Assembly: GCA_907165275.2 (NCBI GenBank)
Contig: OU015665.1
Location: 6,448,001 to 6,512,000, forward strand
Reading direction: 5' to 3'
DNA length: 64,000 nt
Origin: Zygaena filipendulae
Taxonomy: Eukaryota; Arthropoda; Insecta; Lepidoptera; Zygaenidae
Below are positions 1 through 13,299 of this stretch, piece after piece; position 1 is the stretch's first letter; every line of letters begins with the position of its first letter. The position numbers and the translations under genes are program-made. Below the pieces are notes generated by a model. It was not told the DNA's origin. It ran no database searches and saw only the letters and a list, made by a program, of their open reading frames with translations.

Positions 1-2734
1 AGTCTCGGTGATCGCGTGACCTAGGTCGCAATTTGCCTAATCAATATGGAGGTAGCGGCTGGCCGGTGGCTTGCGTCATGTATACCTACCAACTATGTGT
101 CCCTGAGTGCCGCTGAGACTGACATAATTTGTTTTTATAATTTTTCTTCGGACTAGAGAAAAAATTAACCTTTGCATGAGCAGAAAAAGTATTTACACGT
201 AAAATTTACTTTTTGGGTGTTTATTGAAAAGTTTTTTATTTCCTGAACAAAATTTTGTATTTTTGTAAAACTTCGTGGTCTGCTTTTATTTAGCAAGAAT
301 TTCCTTATCCCAACTCTTTTTACCGACGGCGTCATAAAAGTATTGGTACGGGATGTTTTTTTTTCAAAAGCGGGTCCAATTCTCCATTCGAGCATAACTA
401 GCGTTTATTTCTACGATATGTACTACATTTTACAGAGCTGACTAGCACTAGATTTCCTTGTAAAAAAAAACAGTTGAACGATGCAGCTAAACCATGCGCA
501 ACTGCCAGTGATCAATAAGCCATTCGCAGGAGAACTGACCGTTCTTCGTCCACGTCAAGTTCACGATGGGTGTTCCGCTAATTAATTCTAAGTGAGCGCT
601 GAATGACTGCTTCCTTTTCATAACCATATATAGGTAAACGAACCGCGCGCAAATGTATCATATTGAGTTTTGGATTTTTATTATACCTAGGTACTATAAC
701 TATAGTTAAATAAATAAAAAAAAATATACCTAACTAGGTACATAATAAATGATGCGTTACAGACTACAGTCAGTGCAATCTTGAGTTACCTACGTAAATT
801 TTTGATGCAAAGCTTACTACGAGTTCCTACCTGTTAGTAACGGATGAAAATATTATGACTTTATGAATCCGTGAGTATCTATATTTATTAACATAATATT
901 ATAGACAATTAAGTAACTATACTGTAGATAATTCACACCACTACTACTACAACACGTACCACATATACGTAGATAGATATTTTCGATATTAGTTACCGCA
1001 TTTAAATTGCATTATTTAGCATTCAGAGACCATCAGAATGAGTAATTCTCCATTGGTTTTTTGCATTCCATGGTTTTTTGTCAATTTATCAGTGAATAGA
1101 GTGTTTAAATTGTACTGTAATTTGATTTATTTAGAACGATTTTTATTTTGAAAGAACTTTATTGCACTTTATTGTACAAAAGGCGGACTTAATTCTTAAG
1201 GCCTTTTGAAGAAGATATATTAATGGGTAAAAAGATGAGTGGCCAAAGTTAATCTCAATGTTCGTATGCGAATCCCAATTGAGTGCTTTCAAGTGGCGCT
1301 CGCGCATGACTCGGTTGCTAATAAAATTGACTCCACTCGGTACTGACTATACCGACTCTCGGCAACCAATAACACGGTAAACTCATTTATAGACGTCGCC
1401 CCTTACTTTATTGGCTCTATTTAGCAGAAGTAAGAAGGAAAAAAAATATTTTTCTTTCCAAATAATGTTTTGCACAGTTTATAAAATGCCAGTCTCGTAA
1501 AAAGGTTTGTTAGAGTTAACCTTTTCTGAGAACGCTCAGCGCGCAGCGTTCCAATCAAACGGCATACACAGCGCATTCACACGTGCCTTGAACACATATT
1601 ATGTACTATTCGTACTTGTTTATAACTGCGAACGGCACCAAGCGAACCGCTGTCTGCGACCAACGGCTGACCCGGCCGGTTCTCATCAATGTATCTGGCT
1701 CAAGTGAAAAGTTGTGAGCGTAGCATTTAAAGTAATCTGAAGTACTTAAGTATTTAATATGTGTGGAGTAAGTACATGGAATACAGATTACTAAGCACGA
1801 ACAGAACACTCTATAATATGAGCATACAGAAACAATATGGTTAACATCTGTTTTGAAGAATAATGCAAAAAGCTTTTGAAAATTATCCTAAACAGTGACA
1901 GGTTTTTTTTGGAAAACAAAATTTTGGATTCTAGAGCTAAAAACGAGCGACGACGTTTCTTTCGTACACGCTATTTTTGATATGGGATTTAACAGAATTC
2001 GCAAAATCCAGCGGTAATAACTGAAAATCGGGCCTAAAAGTGGGATCCCATGGACGTCTGACGTAACTTTTGATTGTGACCTGTCACTAAACCTGTCACA
2101 CAGAGGGTCTGAAAAAGCTAGCTGATAAGCATCACCGCTTGCTTAAAATTTTCTTTAAGCGAAAATAAGAAATCAATTTTCAGTTTTGTAGGTACTAACA
2201 TAGATATTAATATCTATTTATAAAAATTACGAAGGTACTTGACTTTAGATAACACAAGTTCTGCACTAAGCTTTTACTAAAAATCATTACTTTGCTATTG
2301 TTATGTATGAAACTAAATACAGTCTGTGATTATCTACGTGCGGCGTACCGCGTAATACACAATGATTATAAAGTGAATTGTGGACCTAATAGTACTTCAT
2401 TATAACCTATGACTGCGGTTACAAAACAACTTTTTACAAACTTTTATGATTGTATCGAACTTTTTGTAGATAAATTTTTAAAATATGACGCTCGGATATC
2501 GTGACTTGCATATTCGGAACAATATTTTTAATTGTAACCATAACTCGAAACCGTCCTGATCCTAAATAAATTCAACATTGATCTTATCTGTAAAGGAACC
2601 AGTCTTCACAATAATTGGACGACATAATATTTCGCTATCAGATTAGACGCTTAGAATGAAGCACAATAAATGCCCAATGTTATTGATGCATAGTGAGCTT
2701 TCGAATGCGTTACAACTTACAGGTCTCGAAAAAT
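1..2734. other. AT-rich non-coding DNA
   Basis: No reading frame here resembles a known protein, and the longest frames (66-76 codons) have no start context or splice signals I trust. I see no repeat family shared with the rest of the window. It may be intergenic, or part of a very long intron if the candidate minus-strand first exon at 9588-9639 is real. Confidence 0.5.
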
Positions 2735-2955
2735 GGACATAAGCAATAGTGTGTTAACCCACACTGGAGAAATTTTGAGTGAATCGTGTTTTAAAATTAT
2801 AGCGCCATTTTGTTTCAGCATTTTTTTTTATATTTAACATTTTGTTGGCATTTAAACAAAGTAATAAGGTAAAAAACATTCTATAACTCTCGATAAATTG
2901 TTCTGTATCAATAACTTACGTTTGTGGGTTAACATGTTATTGCTTATCTGCGTCC
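2735..2955. repeat. MITE, GGACATAAGC family
   Basis: A short non-coding element with inverted ends. The left end begins GGACATAAGCAATAG and the right end reads TATTGCTTATCTGCGTCC. Both carry a GTTAACCCACA-like block just inside. Two relatives occur in the window, at 37789-37943 (internally shortened) and 55309-55545. There is no transposase, so it is a non-autonomous DNA transposon by inference; the superfamily is unknown. Confidence 0.7.
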
Positions 2956-3240
2956 AACTGTACTATTAAAGGGCGTACAAATAATGACGTGGGGGATACC
3001 TTGAGGGGTGCATGGTGGTACTCGGCAGTTCCTGGCACAAGCAATCGGGAAAATTGTTACATATTATATTTTGGGAGCAGTCTTATGTCACAGAAATACG
3101 GAACTCAAATTTTTTCACGGATCATTTTATTCTCATATACTCGTATTATATACAACCATGTACTTATACGTAATTTGTCATGGTTGATTTTGCTGCTCAG
3201 CAGAGATGATATTTGAAAGTATGAATTATATGTATCGCTA

Positions 3241-3456
3241 TCTATACTAATATTATAAATGCGAAAGTGACTCTATCTGTCTGTCGGTTTGTCTGTCTGT
3301 CTGTTACGCTTTCACGCCTTAACGGCTTAACCGATCATTATGAAATTTTGCATGCACGCTATCAAGGGTACAAAGAAGGATATGGGGTACTTTTTATCCC
3401 GGAATCCCTCCAGGAACTCCGAAATTACCGCGGATGAAACCGCAGGGGACAGCTAG
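3241..3456 (+). mobile_element. Helitron-like non-autonomous element
   Basis: This copy starts near TACTAATATTATAAATGCG and ends CAGCTAG followed by T. Just inside the 3' end is a small hairpin formed by CCGCGG-like arms around GATGAAA. The CTAG end, the subterminal hairpin, the lack of target duplication and the T flank fit Helitron rules and the Lep1-type elements of Lepidoptera. More than 15 relatives lie in the window, in both directions. Confidence 0.7.
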
Positions 3457-5929
3457 TATGAAATAAAATAGTGTAATGAAATTACAAAAAATAAAAAAAA
3501 ATCTTATTTGGGGTGGCACTCCATACCTAATTAAGCCTACACTTAACAGCTTCCTAATAATACTGACGGAGAGGGTCAATAGACCGATTCTTAAGCACAG
3601 GCTCAACAGCGTGTTGATTAAGCTCACGTGTTGACAACAAGTAAGCTTAGATACTTGTATTAGGTCGCAAAATATAATAGATTATTAAAACACATTGTAA
3701 TCAATTATTTTTGATTAATTATGATTTTACGTACCTACTTACCTATTCGTTTGTAATTTCATAATAATGGTAAAGTCTGTGAGATGATTATTCACCAAAT
3801 CTTGTTGTAATCGCCGGTTTACCAACAATACTTTTGAGTTTTGAGCTATTAATATTCAGTTGACCTATCAAACCGGATAACGTTAAGCAGAACGGAATCC
3901 ATTCGAATATAAAACTAACGCTTACGATGTATTCCTGGCACCACTTGTTGAACAAGAAGATTTAAAGTATATTAGAAGACTTGGGATCTTTTATTAAAAT
4001 ATATAAATCTTGAATGGTATAAAACAAAGTCGCTTTTCACATCTGTATGTCCACTTACATATTTCTTTTAAAATACTTTAATGCGGTTTTCACCGTTTTA
4101 CTGGTCAGCCTTCTAATATTTTTGAAGCTTCAGACTAATTTTAGGATTTTGAAATTTTCAATGTCTAGGCACAAACTCAACAAACCTAATAATTAATTTG
4201 AATGATGACCAACTTTGATTGATTTAGTGAAGAAAGCGTATCCGAATTATTACGAAGATTAGCGTGAAGAACTCAATAAAGCACAAAATTACTTCCCACC
4301 AACATCGCCTACATAGATTATTATGAGCAAATTTTTTTGTACCCATCAACAAACAGAGTTTCGCGTCAATCTAATACAAGTGTGATATCGACTTGACCGT
4401 GCAAAGAAACACGGATATTAAAAAAAGTCGACAGAGATGAGATTAAACACTTTTTATGTAAATAAATGATATTATAATGCATGTGGAAAAGATAGAAGAG
4501 TACAATCAAACCGACGAATATTTAATAACACACAAACAAACGCGAAGTATGAATCATGATTAGGAAATAAAAAAAAACATTCGAGACAACTATAGTGTGC
4601 AAGTTAGACAGTTTCCCATTTATAAATCAACTGTCAACTCTCGCCTCACGAAGCAAACTTGACGTGAGAAAGGACTATAATAGACTTAAGAGAGTCTCAA
4701 ATGCGTTGTGAGTTACAAAGAGCAGAAAATTTCATTAAACGCCAGATACTCTCATGGATATGACAAGATAGAAGAGACTCTTGAAGTAATGACCGTGAGA
4801 ACATTGTAACATGTAAACGAGCACAGGCGAGAGTTTACTCCGCATATTCACGCGCCTTACGTAAATAAAGGTAAAAAACACCATGTTATTTAAAAACTGT
4901 AATTACAGCGTCCATTAGACCAAAATTATGTAATGTCAGACATTAGGATCGACGTTACGAAAAAATCTTAACAAATATAGTTCCATTAAAACACTTCAGT
5001 CAATGAATAGTTCAATACACAAGTGCCTCATTTTTCTAATGGATTTTGGGAGCTTTGAAGAAAGGAGAGTGAAAGTATTAATGAATTGAATTTCAGAATG
5101 CGCTGCATCAATAAACAAATAGAAATCGGCTTATATCTACGCACTGATGCCGACAGCCGATCCGTCGATAACGTGCGTGGAGAGAATTATGAAAATTAAT
5201 ACTCACAGGGGCTTCTCAAATATCTTCGTGGTTAGGTAAAGTCAACTGTTAGTGCAGTACTCATTTAGATTTGGTTACTCGTATGGCGCGGTCGGTCGTG
5301 ACCACGCGACAGTGAGTGCATTTGGTATTGTAATTTGTTACCTACTACCTGCTTAGGGTCTTTGTAATGGTAATTTCAAAGTTTCACAATCTATTTCAAT
5401 GTTCATATTTTAATACTCGCAGCGCACTCATTAAGTGTCGTGTGCGCATAAATTTCACTCGGTAATTTTTAACGATCTGATTTCATTGAATGGTAATTCT
5501 AAGTAAGTGTGGGCTGTCTAGTAAAATATACAAATTTCAGCGAGAACACTTCACAGTAATTATAATTATGAAGGTTACAGGGTTCGTTAATAAGGTTTAG
5601 CAGTATTTCTGTATAAAATTAAGATTCTTAACGCAAGTTTAATATAATGAAAAATTGAAACGTGACACGAACGGAAGTTGCAACGCTCCTCATTGGCTGG
5701 GCAGCGTGTATTGTGCCCAGTGCGAGTGAACGAGATAGAATGCGAGAAGGGAAATGAGACAGGCAGCGTGAAGTAATAATAAAACAATTATTGAATTTAA
5801 CGTTCGGTGACATTATTAATACTAATCTATACCTATACATACATATAGATAAAATTTAAATGTCTGTAGTTTCAGAATGACAGATTTTTACTTAAGAAAG
5901 TTACTATATTCGGTACTCGTATTTAACAA
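3457..5929. other. Non-coding DNA, nothing recognised
   Basis: AT-rich sequence with no frame above 80 codons and no repeat I could match elsewhere in the window. A somewhat more GC-balanced stretch near 5,200-5,340 could be regulatory, but nothing specific supports that. Confidence 0.4.
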
Positions 5930-6065
5930 AAAAAAAAAAAACAATTGTTAACATCTTTGTCTGTATGTTTGTCTATTCCGGCTAATTTTCGAAACGTTTG
6001 GACCGATTTTGACGAGTCTTTCACTGGCAGATAGTTAATATTATGAGAGGTACCTAACTTAGGGT
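5930..6065 (+). repeat. Fragment of Helitron-like variant
   Basis: The stretch from the A-run through the TCTGTATGTTTGTCTATTCCGG block, the GGACCGATTTTGACG block and TTTCACTGGCAGATAG matches the middle of the longer copies at 13300-13617 and 62942-63215. Both element ends are missing. Confidence 0.55.
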
Positions 6066-6186
6066 ACTTTTATCAGAGGGTATTAATGCAGCACCATTTA
6101 TGGTTCAACGTCAGTAGGTAACGGCCCAACATGTTATAGCATATATACGCGAGACCTTCATCAGGGATGAGTGAGGACCCGACCTG

Positions 6187-6522
6187 GGGGTCGATTTTTG
6201 AATCGCTCGAATTACTATTCGCACACGGAATTGCAAGATTCACGCGTGAATGCTTAAAAAATGTATGAGGATTCGCACGTGAATTCGCGATTCCGTGCGA
6301 ATAGTAATTCGAGCGATTCAAGCTCGAATTACTTTTCGCACAAGGAATTGCAAGACTCACGCGTGAATGCTTAAAAAATTGTATGAAGATTCGCACGTGA
6401 ATTCGCGATTCCATGCGTGAAAGTAATTCGAGTGATTCAAAAATCGACCCCATGAGCGTTCGCATGTAAATTCGCAATTCCGTGTGTGAAAGTATTTCGA
6501 GCGATTCAAAAATACGGCCCCT
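6187..6522. repeat. Tandem cluster of hairpin MITE copies
   Basis: Two full copies and one partial copy, joined head to tail, of an almost completely palindromic element of about 140 bp. Each arm runs from TTTTTGAATCGCTCGAATTA to a central GAATGCTTAAAAAATGTATG loop and back. The outer ends read GGGGTCGAT/CGTATTTTTG. Single copies lie at 18410-18557, 31003-31151, 41813-41939 and 58312-58458. A 153-codon minus-strand frame crossing this cluster is a by-product of the repeat, not a gene. Confidence 0.85.
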
Positions 6523-7272
6523 GAACTCACTCACCCCGCTGTAGATACTAGATAGTGTTAATTAAAATAATATTCAATGTATGTAAATATTATAATAATT
6601 TCTAAGTTAATCAATATTACATTTTTATTTCTGTAAGAGGCTGAATATATAAAAAAATAATTAAATAGAACAATTAACAATTGGATTTTACACAAAGTTA
6701 AAGTTTAGTTAACTATAATAACTTTGGGCGAATAGAGAAAAGTAGGCTTCAAGGCTTGTATCATTAGTATGGGAAAATATCGAGTCCAATAAAAAAATCG
6801 ACGAGTGATTGTTATTTATACCAAAAACATAAATAAAATTAAGATACGACCGTGGATACTACACAATAACCAGTAGGTATCTGAGATGGTAAACAAGTCA
6901 TTCGTTCGTTGGGGAAAAAAACCAACGACCTAACCATTCACCTCCGTAGCAGGGTTTGTTTTAAATGTGCATCAATTGTACACATGACATGACGTAGGTA
7001 TGTTTAACAAAAATATATTATGTAGTTATAACTAAACAGCGGAGTTGTTCAAGGACTCAAAGTTGTAAGAACAAGAATTATTGATAGGTAGGTATTTCAT
7101 ACGATATCTCGCGATAAACATAACCAGTTTCAAGCATAAGCGCCAATGAACTAACGTCTCTAATTATAGCATTTAAATTATTAGTTAATTTTTAATGTAA
7201 AAATGGATCGCCAGTACTGTTTCTAAAATGGACATCTATTCGTCTGAATAAAAGCAAAGCGTAAGATTATAA

Positions 7273-7488
7273 TCCCTACTAATAGTATAAAAGCGAAATC
7301 AACTCTGTCTGTCTAACTGTCTGTCTGTCTGTAACGCTATCACGCCTTAACAGCTTAACCGCTCATTATGTAATTTTGTACCCAGGCCATGTTGTCAGAG
7401 CTACAGAAAAGGACATAGGGTACCTACTTTTAGGAATTCCCGCGGGAACTCCGAAGTCACCGCGGGTGAAACGGCAGGGAACAGCTAG
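7273..7488 (+). mobile_element. Helitron-like element, complete copy
   Basis: It starts TCCCTACTAATAG after an A and ends ACAGCTAG before a T, exactly the A/T insertion pattern expected of a Helitron. Inside are the repeated GTCTGTCTGTCTGT block, the ACGCCTTAACAGCTTAACCG block and the CGCGGGTGAAAC stem near the 3' end. It has no coding capacity. Confidence 0.75.
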
Positions 7489-7588
7489 TACATTATAAGC
7501 TGATAACATGTAACATAACATTTAGGTATGATATAAGACGTCACTGCTTAACACATAGTACCTACTTACTATTTATATAATAGGTTCA

Positions 7589-7652
7589 CTAGCAGCTGTT
7601 TCACGCGATTTCACCCGGGGTAATTTCGGAGTTCCCGCGGGAATTCCGGGTT
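7589..7652 (-). repeat. Helitron-like 3' end fragment
   Basis: Minus-strand 3' terminal piece: CTAGCAGCTG, then the TTTCACCCGGGGTAATTTCG and GAGTTCCCGCGGGAATTCCGG blocks. The rest of the element is missing. Confidence 0.55.
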
Positions 7653-8547
7653 ACAACATAACTTATGTTACTCAGGGATAATGTAGTTATAGATAATGTA
7701 CTGAGTACCTACTGACTGTTATTTACTTTAAGCTGCCCGATACCTTTGCAGCGGCATCGCAGAAAATGTACATTATGAACTTATGCAGAAGCAGCAACGA
7801 AATTATTGAAAATTGAAATACATAAGCACATGAGATGTATCATAAACAAGATGGTCGGCGCAATTGCCTTGTGATGATCATATTATCGATTTTTTATTGC
7901 TTATTTAATCACCAATATACAGTATAATAACTGCAATACTAGCTACAATGTGACCTGTTATCGTGTACGTTAAAGGTAATGAAATTTCCAATCATGAATT
8001 TTATAACCTATAACACCTATTATTGTAAGAAACTTTACAAAATAAAAATATTATTTATACGGCTGTGATGACCATAAGTGTTCTTAAGGAAGAGAGATAT
8101 CTAAGAAGTAATGGCAAGAAAAGCAATTTGGTCAAAAATAATGATGACCGATGTTAATGATACGCAAAAATTACTTAGGTAAAAATACTTAATAATATAG
8201 TTAAGTTAAATACTTTCTATGGTGTTAATGCAAAATCAAACGAGAAGTAAATCTCACCATTTGCCAAATTCAACGTGAAATTCTCACCTTTTTTCCAACA
8301 TGACTTAAGACCGCACAACATAGTTTCGAAGTTAAACAATACCTACCTACAATACAACTAGTAAACACAAAAGTAATTACGTTGAAATAGAAGCACGTCT
8401 AGTGTTCCGAACGGGCACTATCATAAAAATAATGAACACAAGCCACCGGTCGGTGTCAACTCAAGGCATTTTGCGCTCGTGAAGAAACATTGCCACTAGG
8501 TACTGCACAAGTAACTATTGTGCTCAACCGCTCATACAGACGCACTG

Positions 8548-8615
8548 TTTAAAACCACGTGCTTATCAGTTCGCGGCTCGCGCTACATACACAAGTCAGC
8601 CTGTGCAAACCTAAC
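8548..8615 (+). promoter_or_regulatory. Weak candidate promoter and 5' UTR exon
   Basis: A TTTAAAA sequence (8548-8554) lies upstream of a TTATCAGTT sequence that matches the insect initiator TCAGT. A good splice donor (CTAAC|GTAAGT) follows at 8616. The TATA-like box is only about 20 bp from the initiator, closer than usual, and no coding exon can be linked to it. The call is weak. Confidence 0.2.
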
Positions 8616-9587
8616 GTAAGTTTTATCTGAACACCAGTATAAAGCTGTATTATAAATTATAATTATAACATCTACTATTTACTCGTAGTCCAACGATTAA
8701 CGACGATTATAGGTAAAATTCCTATGTCCTATATAGGCTATATAGATACACGAAGTGGATAATGAAGTCATATTCTCCTAAACAAATCAAAAAACATAAA
8801 CAAATCAAGAAACTTGAATATGTTAGTGTGATTAATAATTTGATTTAGTTTTTTATTGAGGAATGAAAAAGGAACATACATTGCAAACTTAAGATGAAGA
8901 CACATAGATTTTTAGTTCAATCTAAATAATTTGTTACAATTTTAAATATCTTTCTGGTACGTACGAAGTAGTTCTTTTTTCTAAATAACACCACTTACGA
9001 GAAGAAAAGGGTAAAATGAGGTTTAAATCGAATAATAAATATAAGGGGGTTGATGTGAAAACTAGAAGTCAAAGTACAGCTGTTCACCGCTAACAGGATC
9101 GCATTGAATGCAATAAAAAAAAATACGGTTGCTGTGTCCCAGCTGCGTATCTATCAAGTAGCAAACGGCAAGCGTCCATCGCATGAAGAAATGCGAAGTG
9201 TGTCGCAGCTGCTGACATTTACGATACAAAACGTAAAAGTATTACAATAATGTAATCAACGCGGCGGACTGTGAACAATTAGTGATACATCATGATCTGT
9301 AATTGCTAAAGAAAATCTTTAAACTATCAAGAAATTTTACACGTCTCATAAATTAATTCGACTGCAACGCAACTAAAGCGCTCCAATATCGGTGTCACAT
9401 TCAAATAATACGCGAGGAAATAAATTGAGCGTTCATTAATCAAATAATAATCGGCAGCACGTGACCGGACCTGTCAACAAACTTTTGCTTACCGAATAAA
9501 TCAGGCCGTTTGTTATATTACGGCATGTGTTGTTTTACAAACATGGGAAGCTTACAAACAGAGATGTACTAAAGGAGAAATATTTAC

Positions 9588-9639
9588 CTTTCTTCGATCC
9601 AAATATCGATTTGAGTTTTGATATCGTTCGCTTCTTCAT
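9588..9639 (-). CDS. Candidate first coding exon, unknown gene
   Basis: On the minus strand an ATG in AAACA-ATG context opens a 17-codon frame, MKKRTISKLKSIFGSKK, that runs into a splice donor (AAAG|GTAAAT) in phase 1. An in-frame TAA two codons upstream fixes the start. The peptide is strongly basic. The upstream minus-strand sequence (to about 10,000) is more GC-balanced than its surroundings and could be a 5' UTR. No downstream exon is recognisable between 1 and 9587, so the gene would continue beyond the left edge of the window. This rests only on start, frame and donor. Confidence 0.3.
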
Positions 9640-12126
9640 TGTTTACGTACTGTCCTTATAGCACTTGACACGAACGTCTAGCTATTACATGCGCACATTA
9701 CTTCTCAACAGACACAAATGTACTGCCGGTACGTCCTCCAGTTTTTCAGGCGGTCGTAACTTTTTGCTCCTTTTGCCGCTCTTATTTCCGTGATACGAAA
9801 ATAGTCCCGACGCAACACTTGCACTGGCGCAGACGCATCATTCATACGCACGATATGTTACTACATGCATCGAACCCCACACTTAATGAGCTTTAAAACG
9901 AAAGAACACAAAACAGTTTAACGCAACGCGCGCCTGTAAAAGCAACGCACACGCATTAAGTTGTAATTAACGCAACGGACATACTACATCCACTCACTGT
10001 TTCGTTCTGACGTGTAAATTTTAAACATCACTAAGAATTATATTTTCACAGTTTTTTTTGGGTTATCATTTCACCTCACCAACTTATCATAAGCAAACAA
10101 ACGTCAAATGATAAGGGACCGGCAAAAAAGTATCCGATTCACACACACCACTGCATTATAGATATTCGAGAAGAACACTAAATTGTGCTATAGATTATTA
10201 TTATTTATTTATTTATCCACAAATATACATACTAGCATGACGGATATAGCACATTAAACTTAATGACAAATTAATTATGTTGTACAGCAAGTAACGAATC
10301 ATAAATAATAAAAAAAAAACTGATTATATGAGTTAGCGACGGCTATTCTTCGTGGTGCTTCAAACGCAACTGAACATGCGGCATGCGGCAGCGTGTGCGC
10401 ATCAAACAAGAATAATACAGTCTACGAAGTATACGGTTTCGTCGAACACAAAAATCGCTACAAAACTATGAACCCTCGACGCTTAAACAATATCCTTATT
10501 TCCGTCCAACACGTCCAAACTCGATCAAGCGGTATAATTGAATAAACACATAAAGATTTTGTCAGAACGGTTCCAATGGCGGTGGTGACTGGTGACAACA
10601 CCGGAGATAGGTCGCGTATCCGCCGACTCTTTAAAATGGAATTCAACGAATGGCACTTCACTTTCGGCGGGAATCGGGTTTAGCTATACTAGTGGTAGAA
10701 CGTGTGAATGGTGCTCGGGACTCGGGCCGCATATAAATCACTAAGGGTGCGATTAAAAAAAGTTCAAAATAACAATGGAGTGAACGGGACAGAATACTTT
10801 GTAAGGAATTTATAAATCTCATACTATGATTTACCAGGGGGAATGTGTATGAAAAGTGACACATATAAAACAGCTGAAAGTATGTATTACCTACATATTT
10901 ACTTCAATGTCCAAAGCCCAGCACTTGGGCTATATGTCTAGCAAGAACTTATTCTTATCTAATACAAACAAGCAAACTTTAAGAAATGGCTCTTGATAAT
11001 TCAACTCCTAAGGGGGTGGAAAGAAGCGCTGGTGAAAGCGCGGGGAAAAGCTAGCATTGTACACAATATACATATATACATATAATATGGCGAGAAACTA
11101 GTAGATAAGAACTATAAGAAGTTACACTAATGATGAAGAAAAAAGAAGATTGGAACTACTGTCTCCTGCGGCGAGCAACAGAACCGTCATTATATCCACT
11201 TTACTAGTGAAGCCGTCAACGGAAATTTACGCATCCTCTTTCGGTTTTAACTTTAACTAATTTGGTCCTGACGAAAATTACTTCCTCGAGTTAGTTAGAC
11301 GGTTGCTATTAAATTATTTAAGCATCATGAACGCGTGATTGAAATAACAGATTAGTGTTTTTAATAGAGACCATTTTTGTTTTATTTTTTCTTTCCTTAT
11401 AAGATGAAAAATAAATATTGAAGAAACGGGAATAAAATAGTAGTACCTAACACCAATTAAAAGAATATTACGATGTAATATTCTTCTAATAATAAGAATA
11501 TCGCGTGCTAACACGCTTATACGTAGATAGATATGTTTATTTATACGCAAAGATATTTTAGTAAATTCGTTTAAAACAGGATAGGATTAATGTATTCAAT
11601 GACAAGTTGTAAATTACAAGTATAATATAATAGCTAATACTTATGCAAATTACCTGATGCGTATTAAAAACATAGAAGTTTATATAAAATAATAACATAT
11701 ATTTGTGTAGGTATATAAAGCTGAATTAAAGCTTTATAAGTTTCAAATAATTAAATAGTAAAAAAAACTAAGTCTCAATAGTTTTCAATTTAGCTTTTAA
11801 AACCGCACAATGACTAACAATAAGTATCGTCTGCAAAGTGTTCTCAAGATATTCACTCATACCAAAAGAAAAGGAGATACATAAAATATCTCTAGATTCT
11901 ATAAAAAATAAAAATATAATAGACGCATGGTAAGTAAAATGCAATGGCGCGCGTCGGACCGCTGCATCACATTCGAATGCACATTCCGCATCCGACGAAA
12001 CTAACTCGCAAACCCACATAGTTATAAGGGAAGAGAAAATCAGAAAATCTGTCTAGCAATTAACAATGTTTCATGTCAATCTAAAGCGGTTTTTGAAGCT
12101 CAAAAACGACTTTAAAGTTATGCAAC
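9640..12126. other. Possible 5' flank, no gene seen
   Basis: This region lies upstream of the candidate minus-strand exon at 9588-9639. A minus-strand TTCAGTTGCG sequence near 10,370 resembles an insect initiator. Several open frames of 67-83 codons occur on the minus strand, but none has recognisable protein content. No transposon ends were identified. Confidence 0.35.
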
Positions 12127-12510
12127 ACTAACTGTCCCCCATGGTTTGACCCGCGGTAATTTCGGAGTTCCCGTAGTTATTGCGGGATAAAAATTACCCT
12201 ATGTCACTCAGGATCACTGTAACTTCCTATGAGTGAAAGAATTTTCAAAATCGGTTCAGTTGATCCAGAGATATTACCCCCTACAACCTCAAACTCCCCG
12301 CGGTTTCACTCAAGGTAAATTCGAAGTTTCCGCGGGAATTAGGTACCCTAAGATACTCTAAGATAAGAAGTACCCTATGACACTCAGGAACACTGTAGCA
12401 CTCTATTGGTAAAATTATTTTCAAAATTGGTTCAGTAGTTCCAGAGATTACCCCCTACAACTTCATAAGCTCACAAACTCACATACCTTTTTATAATATT
12501 AGTATAGATC
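12127..12510 (-). repeat. Two Helitron-like copies in tandem
   Basis: Minus-strand copies placed one after the other. Each has the CGCGGTTTCAC-like stem, a GGAGTTCCC block, a CACTCAGGAACACTGTAGC block and an AGAGATTACCCCCTACAAC block. The second ends with TTATAATATTAGTATAGAT, the reverse complement of the usual 5' end. Confidence 0.65.
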
Positions 12511-12845
12511 GGTATAATGACATGTATGATGATATAAGACGCTTTTAAAAAGCATGTCGATTACGATATAAAAAAGAAAAAATCTGACTTATGTTCAAGT
12601 GCACTATTAATTTTATTTATAATGTTATTGCACAAAAAAGGATATCAAGTATGTAACTGAATGTGACCTAGTGGAGCTTAACAGTAAAACAAACATGGTG
12701 TTCTACCCGATACGAGAAACGATATCCTTATATACTTGCGTCTTGTGTGTCAGTCTTATAAAAAAAAATGCCTCAACTATTACAAGGTAGGTTTTTATTT
12801 TCATCAATCTCTACAGTACACATAAGCAAAATTCTAACAAAAAAA

Positions 12846-13049
12846 ATTAAACCGATTTCAAAAGTTCCGTTGTCGGTCTCCGAAACTCATCATCAGATCT
12901 TTAGCAAATTTAAATGGGACTATTTTCGAATAAACAAAAGAATTTTGCAAATCTGTCTACGTAATATGACAGAGTTACGCCCGAACATACATTAAAAAAA
13001 ATTATAAACATCCTAATTGATAACCTCCTCCTTTTTGAAGTCGGTTAAT
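12846..13049. repeat. MITE with ACCGA-TTCAAAA ends
   Basis: The left end reads ATTAAACCGATTTCAAAAG and the right end TTTTTGAAGTCGGTTAAT, an imperfect inverted pair. The right part also has the CCTCCTCC block shared with the repeat at 15296. Similar ends occur in the long inverted repeat at 16149-16589. There is no coding content. Confidence 0.6.
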
Positions 13050-13084
13050 AGACTCACTTTCGCATTTATAATAATAATATGTTT

Positions 13085-13250
13085 AATCCTTATTTACTAT
13101 AATAAATGCGAAAGTGAGTTTGTTTTTTTGTTACGTTTTCAAGCCATAACGGCTCAATTGTACGTCATGAAATTTTGCATACCTACACGTTGTCACGGGT
13201 ATAATTTTATTCCGGAATTCTCAGAATTTAACGCGGGTATTATAAGATAG
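13085..13250 (+). repeat. Truncated Helitron-like copy
   Basis: It begins near ATAATAAATGCGAAAGTGAG and keeps the CATAACGGCTCAATTG and TGAAATTTTGCATACC blocks, but lacks the 3' hairpin and CTAG end. Confidence 0.5.
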
Positions 13251-13299
13251 TTATTAAAAGTCAATAATATTATTAAATAATAAAATATCTATATACTTA

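Noticed and set aside
6073..6534. 153-codon minus-strand ORF
   Set aside because: It runs through three tandem palindromic MITE copies, and its repetitive peptide mirrors the DNA repeat.
12727..12786. Promoter with a 6-codon first exon (MPQLLQ then GTAGGT)
   Set aside because: TTATATAC is only about 23 bp from the TCAGT initiator, the exon is tiny and no downstream exon was found.
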